Source: Neobacillus driksii (lineage in GTDB: Bacteria; Bacillota; Bacilli; Bacillales; Cytobacillaceae). Taken from it: a DNA stretch of 64,000 bases. The DNA lies in contig NZ_JACCBX010000003.1 in assembly GCF_013409995.1 (NCBI RefSeq), forward strand, positions 124,001 through 188,000. Direction: 5' to 3'. A program made the translations under genes and the position numbers. The notes under the pieces are model-generated. The model saw only the letters and a program-made list of their open reading frames with translations, was not told where the DNA came from and searched no databases. Shown here piece after piece: positions 1 through 8,270 of the stretch; the stretch's first letter is position 1; each line of letters begins with the position of its first letter.

Positions 1-524
1 ACTAACGATGTTTTGCCGCTGTAATCATCTGATAGGTTATAACGAATCATTTCTTGACCATTTGATGGATTTACTACACGAATAAATGCATTGCGGATCA
101 TGCCGAAATGTTGTTTTCTTTTTACACAATCATAAATATTAACAACAAATACAAGCTTTTGAACGCTTGCTGGAACACGGCTTAGTTCTACCATAACTTG
201 TTCGTCGTCCCCGTCTCCATCACCTGTTAAGTTGTCTCCAGAGTGCTGCACACTGCCGTCTTTGCTTTTCAAATTACCAAAGTAGATCACGTCATTGTTG
301 TTTTGAATTTTATCGTTTGCACCTAGCAAAATTACAGAAGCATCACAGTCCACATTGGCACCGCCGCCTGCTCCTCCACCGCCAAATAATCCACCGAAGA
401 GACCGCCGCCTCCGCTTTTACCGCTTTGAACTGGGTCCCAGCCCAAACCTACCATGATTTTAGATAGTCCTGGATTTCCTTTTGTTAAATCGACTCTTTG
501 ACCTTTTTGTAAGCTAATAGCCAT
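1..524 (-). CDS. TerD-family stress protein, C-terminus outside window
   Basis: The N-terminal ~174 residues of a TerD/CABP-type protein; the 3' end runs off the window. It opens with MAISLQKGQ and a typical TerD start, then GLGWDP. The conserved acidic Ca2+-binding pattern is visible (VDCDASVILL, then GDNLTGDGDGDDEQ), as is the IYDC strand. A glycine-rich stretch with repeated GGLFGG units sits at about residues 36-55, where the second TerD protein in the window has only a short KYDGG loop. The start at 524 is backed by GAGGTG at good spacing. It follows telA by 42 nt in the same direction and is probably the last or a late gene of the yceG-telA unit. TerD proteins are cytosolic and linked to tellurite, phage and envelope stress; the exact role here is unknown. 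Confidence 0.9.
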   Translation of the reverse strand, partial: MAISLQKGQRVDLTKGNPGLSKIMVGLGWDPVQSGKSGGGGLFGGLFGGGGAGGGANVDCDASVILLGANDKIQNNNDVIYFGNLKSKDGSVQHSGDNLTGDGDGDDEQVMVELSRVPASVQKLVFVVNIYDCVKRKQHFGMIRNAFIRVVNPSNGQEMIRYNLSDDYSGKTSL

Positions 525-566
525 AACTTTCACCTCATAATAAAATTTTTTAAATTTAACAATCAA

Positions 567-1664
567 TTAGTATTGTTGTTTCAATTTTTTAAAGTTGTCT
601 TGTAGTTGTTCTAGGCGCTTTGTTCCTTCTACACGTAAGCGTTTATTTTCTTCTTCAATGGCTCTTGTTTCCTGCATACCTTTAATGATGATGTTCCAGG
701 ATTCTTCGATGGTCTCGATTTTAATACTTGGACCGCCTGCAAGTCTTGCAATATCTGTGCTTTGTTTAGAAATATTTTGCGCATTCTTCAAAAGCATTTC
801 ATTTGTTCTACGGTCTAGTTCACTCATTGAATCAGCAACAAGCTTTTGTCTTTTTGCAGCAACCGCCTGAATGAGTCCATTCTTAAAGATTGGAATCGTT
901 GTGACAAAAGCGGAATTGATTTTTCCAATCAGCTTTGTATTTCCTCTTTGCAACAAGCGTATTTGCGGTGCTGTCTGCAGCGCGACCATCTTTGCCATTT
1001 CAAGATCATAAATTCGCTGCTCTAAAGCCTCAATTGAATTTCTCAACGTATCCAATTGCATGGAAGCGATCTGGTCGCCTGACGCAACACGTGCTTCTAA
1101 TTGTGGCAATTGATTATTTTTTAGATCTTCTACCTTCATTTCTCCGGCAACCACGTATTTTTCCAGCGTCATATAAAATTGATAATTCTGCTCATACATT
1201 TGTTCGAGCATTTTTGTGGAATCCACCATCTCATGCTGGTACTTAGAAATTTCCACATACACCTTATCAATTTCAGAACCCATCGTTTGGTATTTTCCAA
1301 AAACCTTTTCAATCATCTTTTCGCCCTTTTTAAAGAGCTTCCCGAAGAATCCGGGAGAAGTTTTTTGAAAGTCCTTTGGATCAAACTTATCCATTATTTT
1401 GGTTAGCTGCTTTAGAAGCTCTCCGGAATCTTCGACCTTCGTGGTCCGCATATTACCTAAGATTTGATCAGAGAATCGGGAAATTTGCACAGCAGGCTCT
1501 TTACCAAACTCTAAGATTTTTATCTGATCACGTTCATCTATAGACTTTGCCAGATTTTGAACTTCCGTTTCCTTCCTGAGGGCAAGCTTAATATCTGAAA
1601 TCTTTGCTTCACTAAGTGGTTCCTCAGTCATTAAGTTAGCAGTTTGATTTTGTGGTAGATTCAC
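567..1664 (-). CDS. yceH: Toxic anion resistance protein TelA (YceH-like)
   Basis: A 365-aa soluble, highly charged protein of the TelA/KlaA family, close in length to B. subtilis YceH. It is rich in predicted coiled coil (about residues 120-230 and the C-terminal 320-365, with many Glu/Lys/Gln) and shows the family-typical 'KMVALQTAPQIRLLQRGN' stretch in the middle. No catalytic motif is known for the family, which associates with ter genes and with resistance to tellurite and some antimicrobials. It starts 3 nt after the yceG-like gene ends, so the two are surely cotranscribed, and it is followed by a terD gene. Family assignment is firm; biochemical function is not known. Confidence 0.93.
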   Translation of the reverse strand: MNLPQNQTANLMTEEPLSEAKISDIKLALRKETEVQNLAKSIDERDQIKILEFGKEPAVQISRFSDQILGNMRTTKVEDSGELLKQLTKIMDKFDPKDFQKTSPGFFGKLFKKGEKMIEKVFGKYQTMGSEIDKVYVEISKYQHEMVDSTKMLEQMYEQNYQFYMTLEKYVVAGEMKVEDLKNNQLPQLEARVASGDQIASMQLDTLRNSIEALEQRIYDLEMAKMVALQTAPQIRLLQRGNTKLIGKINSAFVTTIPIFKNGLIQAVAAKRQKLVADSMSELDRRTNEMLLKNAQNISKQSTDIARLAGGPSIKIETIEESWNIIIKGMQETRAIEEENKRLRVEGTKRLEQLQDNFKKLKQQY

Positions 1665-1667
1665 TAC

Positions 1668-3305
1668 TTAATCTCCCCTTAAATTTTTTATAATTCCTTG
1701 AAAGAACTTTTTCTTCAGTTTGAAAGGTTCCTTATATTCTAATTCAAAAACAACATCCTCAAGCCAGTGCGTATCGAATAAACTATCATGAAGGAAATTT
1801 TCAATATCATTATGGCCTGGCGGATTATATACGATTATATCAATACCAAATTGGTTTAAAAGCAGGATAAGGGCAGCGTCTGATCTAGATAGCATACCGC
1901 GGCATTCATTGTTATAAATGATCAACTTCGGTATATGCTGTGAATAATCAAATTTCTCCATTAACTGGATAATTTCTTTCGGTGTAAACATCGCCTGACT
2001 AAACAAATAGATGCTTACCTCTTCCATGCTTTCCCCAGGTAACGACTTTAAACCCGGCTTTTCACAAATCCGTCGAATGGCATTCGCGATCCCATTTTGT
2101 AATCCAGTTGGTAAAAATGAATACGGCCAATAATGTGCCTGCATCATTATTTCAGGATTCAGCAATCCATCTCTGCCAAGTGCATTTCGGTAATGAAAAC
2201 GAAAATCGTTAGAGCTTGACCATGTGAACGGTAATTGACGGATTAACAGGCTGTGTTCGAATTCTGTGAGATTGTGAATTCGCTCCCAATACTCCTTCCT
2301 GTTTTTACTCACGCCCTGAATTTTAGCGAACAGGGAAGGAATTTTAACTTGTCCGTTCTCTACTTCAAAGCCTGGTCGAACCATCGCGATTTCCTTTCCG
2401 AGTATAAATAATTCATCATAGGTTGTTTTTAAGGTGATGGAAGACGGCGTATACTCCCGTAATTGCCACGGTTTATATAAACCTGAGCCCTCCTGATTGA
2501 GAATCGTCTCAATCTCTCTTGATGCACGGTAAGCAACAGTGGTTTGGCGGTTTCTTCTTTCTTTTGGAAACGGTGCGGCTTGTTGTTTATTTGGGTAATG
2601 ATGCGTAAAAAATTCATCATCCTCAAATCCCGCTAACACATCCTTGCCTTCTGGATGAAAAATGACTATATCACAGCCAATCTTCATTAAATAATAGACA
2701 AAATAATGCTGACTTCGTTTCATATCGCCATACCATAAGAATTTAGGCATTTCCTTTTGCAGGTTAACGGTATCTAATAACGGATTTAAGTGGTTTATCG
2801 ACCATTTTATTACGTCGACTAAAACCCTTCTTAGTTCGTGATTCTTTAACCCGTCCTTTTCACGCTGAGTAAATAGTTCAAGCGTACTAATCATCGCTTC
2901 TCTAATTTTCCGATGAATGGCTGGGATATCTGATTTATACAGCAGCCGCTCACCATCAAGAAAAGCGGTGAATCGATTAATGGAAAGCTTTTGTTCCTGA
3001 CTTATATTCAATACCTTTTGAATCGATTGAAAATGCTGATTATCAATGTGCTTATTTAGTGATTCCTCACTTAATAAATGTAATCCGCTTTCAGTGGAAT
3101 TCACAAAATCAAAAAGCTGATTATAGTAATCATCACTATCAATCGGAATTCCAAGAAATTTTGCCAGTACTTGCCCAATTTGAATATTTCCCTGAGCTAT
3201 TGAAAATTCTGGCCGTTCTGACAGCGGCATTTTCAGCATATCCAGCCAATTTTCAAAAGAAAGGGATACAGGTCGGATATGCATTTGGTTGTATGGTAAA
3301 TTCAT
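1668..3305 (-). CDS. yceG: YceG-like component of the Ter system
   Basis: A 545-aa protein of the YceG_bac family, found almost only beside telA/terD/terC genes. It shows an internal duplication: two segments share the pattern 'FLWYGDMKRSQHYFVYYLMKIGCDIVIFHPEGKD' (about 190-225) and 'LIIYNNECRGMLSRSDAALILLLNQFGIDIIVYNPPGHND' (about 470-510), suggesting tandem Rossmann-like halves. No known catalytic motif is obvious. The start is supported by GGGAAGGGA just upstream. It is the first gene of the yceG-telA-terD unit, about 100 nt downstream of an ECF-type promoter. Proposed in the literature as part of a Ter-linked nucleotide-like metabolic pathway; function unproven. Confidence 0.88.
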   Translation of the reverse strand: MNLPYNQMHIRPVSLSFENWLDMLKMPLSERPEFSIAQGNIQIGQVLAKFLGIPIDSDDYYNQLFDFVNSTESGLHLLSEESLNKHIDNQHFQSIQKVLNISQEQKLSINRFTAFLDGERLLYKSDIPAIHRKIREAMISTLELFTQREKDGLKNHELRRVLVDVIKWSINHLNPLLDTVNLQKEMPKFLWYGDMKRSQHYFVYYLMKIGCDIVIFHPEGKDVLAGFEDDEFFTHHYPNKQQAAPFPKERRNRQTTVAYRASREIETILNQEGSGLYKPWQLREYTPSSITLKTTYDELFILGKEIAMVRPGFEVENGQVKIPSLFAKIQGVSKNRKEYWERIHNLTEFEHSLLIRQLPFTWSSSNDFRFHYRNALGRDGLLNPEIMMQAHYWPYSFLPTGLQNGIANAIRRICEKPGLKSLPGESMEEVSIYLFSQAMFTPKEIIQLMEKFDYSQHIPKLIIYNNECRGMLSRSDAALILLLNQFGIDIIVYNPPGHNDIENFLHDSLFDTHWLEDVVFELEYKEPFKLKKKFFQGIIKNLRGD

Positions 3306-3415
3306 TCATAATCCCTTCCCTCAAAAAAGCGAAAGATTTTTTGTACGTAACAGTTAAATTATGTAAGGGTATTCTTTACCATCATATCACAGTTAAATAA
3401 TTGGTTCATTGTTTA

Positions 3416-3441
3416 TACGAAAGTAATCGTAAAATGTTTCA
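3416..3441 (-). promoter_or_regulatory. ECF-sigma-type promoter for yceG-telA-terD
   Basis: On the minus strand, TGAAAC (3441-3436) is followed after exactly 16 nt by CGTATA (CGTA at 3419-3416). This matches the sigma-W/sigma-M type consensus TGAAAC-N16-CGTM known from B. subtilis, where the yce operon is sigma-W dependent. It would give a ~100-nt leader before yceG. The same architecture recurs upstream of the terD gene at 9.7 kb. Confidence 0.75.
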
Positions 3442-3544
3442 TTTCAAGAGAAGAAGACGAGTAATTTCCTCATTTCCTCATTTTTCACATTCTTCCTTGT
3501 CCTTACATATGATTGAGTACTCAAGACTACAAGTAGGTGACTTC

Positions 3545-3790
3545 ATGAGGTTTAAATACAAGCGGCCAAGAATGGAAGATGTTAGCGAGGAATTAAGTAT
3601 CATTATGGATTTAATGGTCTCGAAAACCTTCGTTATGATTGATTTGTTCTGGTTATGCTTACTTTTTACTCTGTTTCTTTCTCCCGTTCTTGCCAGTGTT
3701 AGTATTGCTGTCCTATTTTTTAGTGGTTCTTTTGCATTATTCAGTTCGATTTATTTTTATTTGTTTTATCCATATATTAAAAAAAATTAG
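3545..3790 (+). CDS. Small membrane protein of unknown function in the ter locus
   Basis: An 81-aa protein, start at ATG 3545 with AGGTGA a few bases upstream (an upstream in-frame extension to 3401 has no ribosome site). A basic N-terminus (KYKRPR) is followed by an acidic helix and two hydrophobic segments, about residues 28-50 and 52-75, ending in KKN. It lies on the opposite strand from all ter genes, between yceG and the HAD gene, and its stop codon overlaps the HAD stop codon (3788-3790 against 3787-3789). No family recognised. Codon use looks ordinary for the region. Confidence 0.6.
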   Translation: MRFKYKRPRMEDVSEELSIIMDLMVSKTFVMIDLFWLCLLFTLFLSPVLASVSIAVLFFSGSFALFSSIYFYLFYPYIKKN

Positions 3791-4587
3791 ATTTTGAGTT
3801 TTAAAGACTTAAGGAAATGCTGGAGTATTTCTTCACCAGCGGCAACGCCGAGCTGGTTTGTCAGCGTGAAATCTGCTGGTCCCTTCACTTTTAGGAGCTC
3901 TCCATGGCTTGGGACGAATCGATAGCGGCAATTCTTTAGAAAATCCCAATCTAAAACAGAATCACCTGCGCCCGCCATTGCTTCCATTCCTTCTCGGTTA
4001 CAAATATATTCAAGTGCCTTCCCTTTGCTAATAGCAGTTGGAATAAAGTAGAGTTTTCTGCCCTGAAGGCTCATTTTCCAGCCATAATTGGCTGTAAGCC
4101 CACGAATTGCTGAGAGTTCTGATGGGCTCGGAAGACAGTTTAATACAAAGTAAAAAAATAGGTTTTCAGCCTGCTTTCTTTCCCCATCCAAGGTAATTCC
4201 AGCCCTTTTTAAGGCAGAGAGTAATTCTTCCTCAGAGGCACATCCATTTCTCAATTGAATGATTAAATGTTCCGACCACTCTTTTAAAGGCTCCCCATTA
4301 TACAAAATATGTGCTCCATTTGTCGTAATCGCGTAAGACAATGGTATTTCTTTTTCAAAAATCACAAACCGTTTAAATTGTTCTGTTGTTCTTGTTGTAA
4401 CCGGTATAAACAAGCTGTGCTTATTAACTTCTCTTAACATGGAAAATGACGCTTCCGTCATATACCCAGCCCATTTTCCCTTTATCATTTCAACCGGCTT
4501 CAACACAAGATTCGCTGGTATTCCGAATTCTTCTATTGCTCGATCAGAATACATGAGTGTGCGGTCAAGATCCGATGCAGTTATCAT
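3787..4587 (-). CDS. HAD-superfamily phosphatase of the Ter metabolic module
   Basis: A 266-aa Cof/sucrose-phosphatase-type HAD hydrolase. Motif I is SDLDRT with nucleophile D6 and D8; motif III Lys lies in ISKGKALEY; motif IV is GAGDSVLDWDFL. The large C2-type cap lies between. It would dephosphorylate a small phosphorylated metabolite, most likely the product of the neighbouring phosphoribosyltransferase. The start codon overlaps the stop of the upstream StiP-PELOTA gene (ATGA, 4584-4587), showing translational coupling. It is the last gene of the module and converges on the 81-aa membrane gene. The substrate is unknown. Confidence 0.9.
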   Translation of the reverse strand: MITASDLDRTLMYSDRAIEEFGIPANLVLKPVEMIKGKWAGYMTEASFSMLREVNKHSLFIPVTTRTTEQFKRFVIFEKEIPLSYAITTNGAHILYNGEPLKEWSEHLIIQLRNGCASEEELLSALKRAGITLDGERKQAENLFFYFVLNCLPSPSELSAIRGLTANYGWKMSLQGRKLYFIPTAISKGKALEYICNREGMEAMAGAGDSVLDWDFLKNCRYRFVPSHGELLKVKGPADFTLTNQLGVAAGEEILQHFLKSLKLKI

Positions 4588-5705
4588 TTACTAGTCCCCT
4601 TAACCGATTTAATTAACCCCATACACAAATAATTCATTTCCGGATACGTCACTATTTCTACTCCTTTTTCTTCAGCGAGCATAAGAATATGTCTCACATA
4701 AGGACTTGAAGGATCGCGCATGAGGATTTTCCATGGGACCCTCCGAAGTAGTACTCTCGTGGTTTCGCCGACTCCTGGTTTGATATAATTCGTGTTTCCT
4801 ATTTCAAATTGTTTTTGGATGGTTCTAACATCCTGCATACCTTTAAATTCCACATTAATTTCCTCGTGTTCTCTTGGTAAAGCGACTTCCTCTGCTTCTT
4901 GACTGATGGCAGAAAATTCACCAGCAATCAATTCAATATAATCATTCGAAACATCACTTGGGAGAAGTTCCTGGTAATACTTTGCTCCGTGAAAATCGTT
5001 TTTACCAATATACGTGTCATTTAATACTGTACGGCTCACAAGTCCTGAGACGGTCGAATTTAAGCAGGCACTTGGAATGAGAAAGTCTTCTCTCGTTCCA
5101 AAAAGTGTCGTACAATGGCCAGGGTCGGCAATGACCGCAAGTTGGTCATCAAGCTGGATTTGATAATTTTTTTCAAACTGTTGGCATGCCTTTGTTAATT
5201 CCAGCGAAATGGCTCCTTTTCCGGTCCATCCATCCACGAACTGAATGTTACCTTCTGTGTGTTTTTCAAGTATATAGTGCAGTGCATTTTCGTCAATACC
5301 TCTGTCACGGATAATCGAGACACTATAATGAGGTAAAGAAATGCCGTAGCGGAATTTTATATACCTTTTAACTAGAATTCCAACCGGCGTTCCAGCCCTG
5401 GCAAGAGATACGAGGATGGTTTGATTACCCTTATTGCGATAGATTTGCTCTGCCACAATACCAACGCATAGTGCCACTTTTGATTTATACTCATTGGCGG
5501 TACTCCAAAACAAATCAACATATTCCTCTGGCGGCTGGTATTCGATCGGCAATGATTCACTATAATGCTGTCCAGCTTGAACTCTCATTTCACGATTCAG
5601 GGTTGAGTCTTCAAGCTGAATATTACTCAAATCCTTTAGTAGAAAAAGAACATCATCCTCAGAATAGCTTCCTATTTTAGCAGGCTGATTGGTTATCATA
5701 GGCAT
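4584..5705 (-). CDS. StiP-like predicted cysteine protease with C-terminal PELOTA domain
   Basis: A 373-aa protein. Residues ~30-270 match the StiP family predicted to be a cysteine protease (SLARAGTPVG at 100-109, VDGWTGKGA at 157-165, H197-C198 and C214 as candidate catalytic residues). Residues ~300-370 are a PELOTA-type RNA-binding domain, rich in basic residues (TRVLLRRVPWK) and ending ALxxGVxIxxYPEMNYLCMG-like. This fused architecture is typical of the Ter-linked biosynthetic module described from comparative genomics. It lies 13 nt after the PRTase gene and overlaps the HAD gene. The enzyme's actual reaction is unproven; protease is a prediction. Confidence 0.88.
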   Translation of the reverse strand: MPMITNQPAKIGSYSEDDVLFLLKDLSNIQLEDSTLNREMRVQAGQHYSESLPIEYQPPEEYVDLFWSTANEYKSKVALCVGIVAEQIYRNKGNQTILVSLARAGTPVGILVKRYIKFRYGISLPHYSVSIIRDRGIDENALHYILEKHTEGNIQFVDGWTGKGAISLELTKACQQFEKNYQIQLDDQLAVIADPGHCTTLFGTREDFLIPSACLNSTVSGLVSRTVLNDTYIGKNDFHGAKYYQELLPSDVSNDYIELIAGEFSAISQEAEEVALPREHEEINVEFKGMQDVRTIQKQFEIGNTNYIKPGVGETTRVLLRRVPWKILMRDPSSPYVRHILMLAEEKGVEIVTYPEMNYLCMGLIKSVKGTSK

Positions 5706-5718
5706 TCTTCCACCCCTA

Positions 5719-7056
5719 TCAATCTGAGAAAAAGACGATTTTAATCGACTTTAACTGTAGTTTTTCAAATTGTTTTAATAATGGCTGAAGATTTTCAGCA
5801 GGTACTTCTCTCTCAAAGAAAACAAATAATTCATCATATTCACCTGGAGGAATATTGTAAACGAAATGAGCTACTTCCTGATCCTCTGGGTTAGGAAATG
5901 CGATTCCGTGTCTTGCCCCATACCCTTGGATGTTTTGAATATAGATTGGACTTCTAGTAGTAGATTGATAGAAGACATTTCTTCCCATTTCCGCAGCCAA
6001 TTTCATAGGGATATACATGAACTCCCCGCTCCCTAGACATAGTGTTTTTGAACCCATTCTGCGTTGTCTTAGTACAGAGGCGGCGTTATTTATTTTCTGA
6101 TGAAGAACAAGATTGTTTTTGCTATCTATTCCAAAGCGGCCAGTTTCCTTGAGATAGGGAGTCTCATTGCAATTGCCAGCAATTCCTTTTTCAAAAAAGG
6201 CGGATAAAGATATTACTTCCAAACAAGTTTTTATTTCTTTATATGTATCAGGCTGCTGTTCTAGTTCTTGAAGGTTACCCATCTCATTTACTTGTACCTT
6301 ACCGCTCATCAAGCTAACAACATTTATATTTATCCCCAGTTTTCTTTCTAGTTGTGTGAATTGTTGTTTATTTTCTTCTGAACGCCAATCCAATATCGAG
6401 ATAACGGTATAGTCTTTTCTAGGAAACTGGGTATGGATCGATTCGATAATATTGATTGCCGTTTTTCCAGTGGTCATTTCATCATCTACCAAGATAATTT
6501 CACGCTTATGATCAATCATGTCGATCGGAATATAACAGCGATGAGAAGTAGCATGCGAATGCTCTTCTTCAAAAGTAATACAAGGTGTTAGATGATCCAT
6601 CACTTCTCTTGTTGTATGGAAATACTCTGCTTCTTCAAAGCAATCAAAAAAAGCGTGTCCAAGTGATGTAGCGGTCTCTGCAAATCCAATTACAACAGGA
6701 TTAACAGACTTGGGTATAAAAGAAACGCTTTGGAAATCTGTCTCTTTTTTCCCAAAAGATCTAACCAGACTCTCTGATACATGGCTATTCAATTTTCTAA
6801 TACTCTCTGCATATCGAGCCGCAAGTAAAGCAGCAGCCAATAGGCCTTTTTGCGGTTGTATTGGTAAATGTTTTCCAAGAACCTTACTAACAAACAGAAA
6901 CGACCGTTTTTTATTGATTCTAGCTGCCATTGTAAACAGTTCTTCAAGCGGTAATTGATATGAATTAGCAGTTACTTCAATGTCAACAGTAATTTTGTCA
7001 AGAATTGTATACGTATACGTCTTTTTTGATAAGGTCGATATTTGTGTATCCTTCAT
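5719..7056 (-). CDS. Phosphoribosyltransferase-like protein with TRSP domain
   Basis: A 445-aa two-domain protein. The N-terminal half is a PRTase fold with the PRPP-binding loop VDDEMTTGKT at 190-199 preceded by hydrophobic EIIL. The C-terminal half carries the family-defining Thr-Arg-Ser-Pro at 367-370 (QSTTRSPIY). Both match the PRTase_2 plus TRSP architecture of the Ter-linked module, thought to attach a ribose-5-phosphate to a base-like precursor. The ATG at 7056 has GGGGTG upstream. The gene overlaps the C-C lyase gene by 59 nt, an unusually long overlap that implies a tightly coupled operon. The substrate is unknown. Confidence 0.9.
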   Translation of the reverse strand: MKDTQISTLSKKTYTYTILDKITVDIEVTANSYQLPLEELFTMAARINKKRSFLFVSKVLGKHLPIQPQKGLLAAALLAARYAESIRKLNSHVSESLVRSFGKKETDFQSVSFIPKSVNPVVIGFAETATSLGHAFFDCFEEAEYFHTTREVMDHLTPCITFEEEHSHATSHRCYIPIDMIDHKREIILVDDEMTTGKTAINIIESIHTQFPRKDYTVISILDWRSEENKQQFTQLERKLGININVVSLMSGKVQVNEMGNLQELEQQPDTYKEIKTCLEVISLSAFFEKGIAGNCNETPYLKETGRFGIDSKNNLVLHQKINNAASVLRQRRMGSKTLCLGSGEFMYIPMKLAAEMGRNVFYQSTTRSPIYIQNIQGYGARHGIAFPNPEDQEVAHFVYNIPPGEYDELFVFFEREVPAENLQPLLKQFEKLQLKSIKIVFFSD

Positions 7057-8194
7057 GCAGCACCCCGTAAAGCTGAGATTTTAAGATGGTCTTTTGGGCC
7101 CAAAACAAATGCGGCTTAATTTCATTCATCTTATTGGAAAAATCACTTTTCTTAACTCCATTTTCACCGTTTTCTGCTTCAACAATGGAACAGGCATCGA
7201 TATATTCCTCGTATGTTACAACATTTAGTGCCTGGACGGCTTTTATATGTGTTGGATGAATAATGGTTTTTCCGGTCAGCCCGTTAGCAATATCCATTAA
7301 CACTTCTCTAATTAAACCATCCATATTCTGATCTATTAATTCAGCCCGCCATTTTAAGCCTTCATCACCATAACGTTCGCGGAAAGGAGTTTGTCTAAGC
7401 TGTGGTTTTAGCATCCTTGGTTTGGAGGAGAAATACTCCCAGACTGGTCCCGAAATTACGTATGGACTTTCTGACCGTTGGAAAACATTTATAATATCTG
7501 CAATGCAATCTCGTAAGACAGCAATCTCGTAAACAGTCGTATCCACACTTCTGCGAATTCCATACAATCCGCAAAAATCAGTCGCCCCAATTCGAACATT
7601 TAATATATTTTCCTTATAGCGGTCAAGCAGACGTTTTATCGCCATTAATTCTTTCATTCTAGTTTCTTTATGTATGATTTTATCACTCTCAAGAATAGGC
7701 ATTGCATAAAAAGGCCTGCGGTCTGTGTGAATACTAACCACCTCTGACAATAATTCCCCGCCAGACTCTGCATTAAATTTTGGTAAAACTACTCCCGTTA
7801 ACAATTCAATTGCATTTCCTAGTTGTTCCTTAATTCTTTGAAGCTGCTCGATATTTCGAATCCGGATAAACATAAGAGGCAGGTCGTCAATTGTTAAATA
7901 ATGATTATTGATTTCACTATATAATTTAAGCAGTTCCTCAACAAGCCGCTTTTCCGCTTTATCAACCTCCATATCACCTACGGCATCCTCTAAGTCAATT
8001 ACAAGGGATGTTAACCCCTCATGCTTTTTAGAAAGGAGATCTTGATGAATATTGGGACGAGTTGCCGGCATGTAAAGAGTTGCTCCAAGTCCATAAGATA
8101 AAAGCTCACGATCACTATACTTATTAAATTCCTTTGGTTTCTCAAAGAATAATGTCTCAAGCTCATTTTCATAAAAATAAGTAAAATACTTCAT
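6998..8194 (-). CDS. HpcH/HpaI-CitE-like C-C bond lyase of the Ter module
   Basis: A 398-aa TIM-barrel enzyme of the C-C bond lyase family linked to ter genes. Conserved signatures are TRPNIHQDL near the N-terminus, LVIDLEDAVGDME (acidic metal-binding DLED), MFIRIRN, GVVLPKF, and IRIGATDFCGLYGIR. Start is placed at ATG 8194, which has AAGGAG 10 nt away; a TTG six bases upstream is the alternative. It opens the four-gene metabolic module and sits just after a strong terminator behind terC, so it may have its own weak promoter or depend on read-through. Substrate unknown; citrate-lyase beta-subunit relatives act on acyl-CoA esters. Confidence 0.88.
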   Translation of the reverse strand: MKYFTYFYENELETLFFEKPKEFNKYSDRELLSYGLGATLYMPATRPNIHQDLLSKKHEGLTSLVIDLEDAVGDMEVDKAEKRLVEELLKLYSEINNHYLTIDDLPLMFIRIRNIEQLQRIKEQLGNAIELLTGVVLPKFNAESGGELLSEVVSIHTDRRPFYAMPILESDKIIHKETRMKELMAIKRLLDRYKENILNVRIGATDFCGLYGIRRSVDTTVYEIAVLRDCIADIINVFQRSESPYVISGPVWEYFSSKPRMLKPQLRQTPFRERYGDEGLKWRAELIDQNMDGLIREVLMDIANGLTGKTIIHPTHIKAVQALNVVTYEEYIDACSIVEAENGENGVKKSDFSNKMNEIKPHLFWAQKTILKSQLYGVLHEGYTNIDLIKKDVYVYNS

Positions 8195-8210
8195 TCTCAA
8201 TGACTCCTTT

Positions 8211-8253
8211 AAATAAAAAGAATGGGGACTGACTTTCGTCTGCTCCCCATTTT
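8211..8253 (-). terminator. Rho-independent terminator after terC
   Basis: On the minus strand AATGGGGAGCAGAC, loop GAAA, GTCAGTCCCCATT is followed by CTTTTTATTT. It separates terC from the metabolic module and so may act as an attenuation point. Confidence 0.8.
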
Positions 8254-8270
8254 ATGTCGTACGTTAATAA

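Noticed and set aside
3059..3400. 113-aa plus-strand ORF over the yceG start
   Set aside because: Antisense to yceG and lacking a ribosome site.
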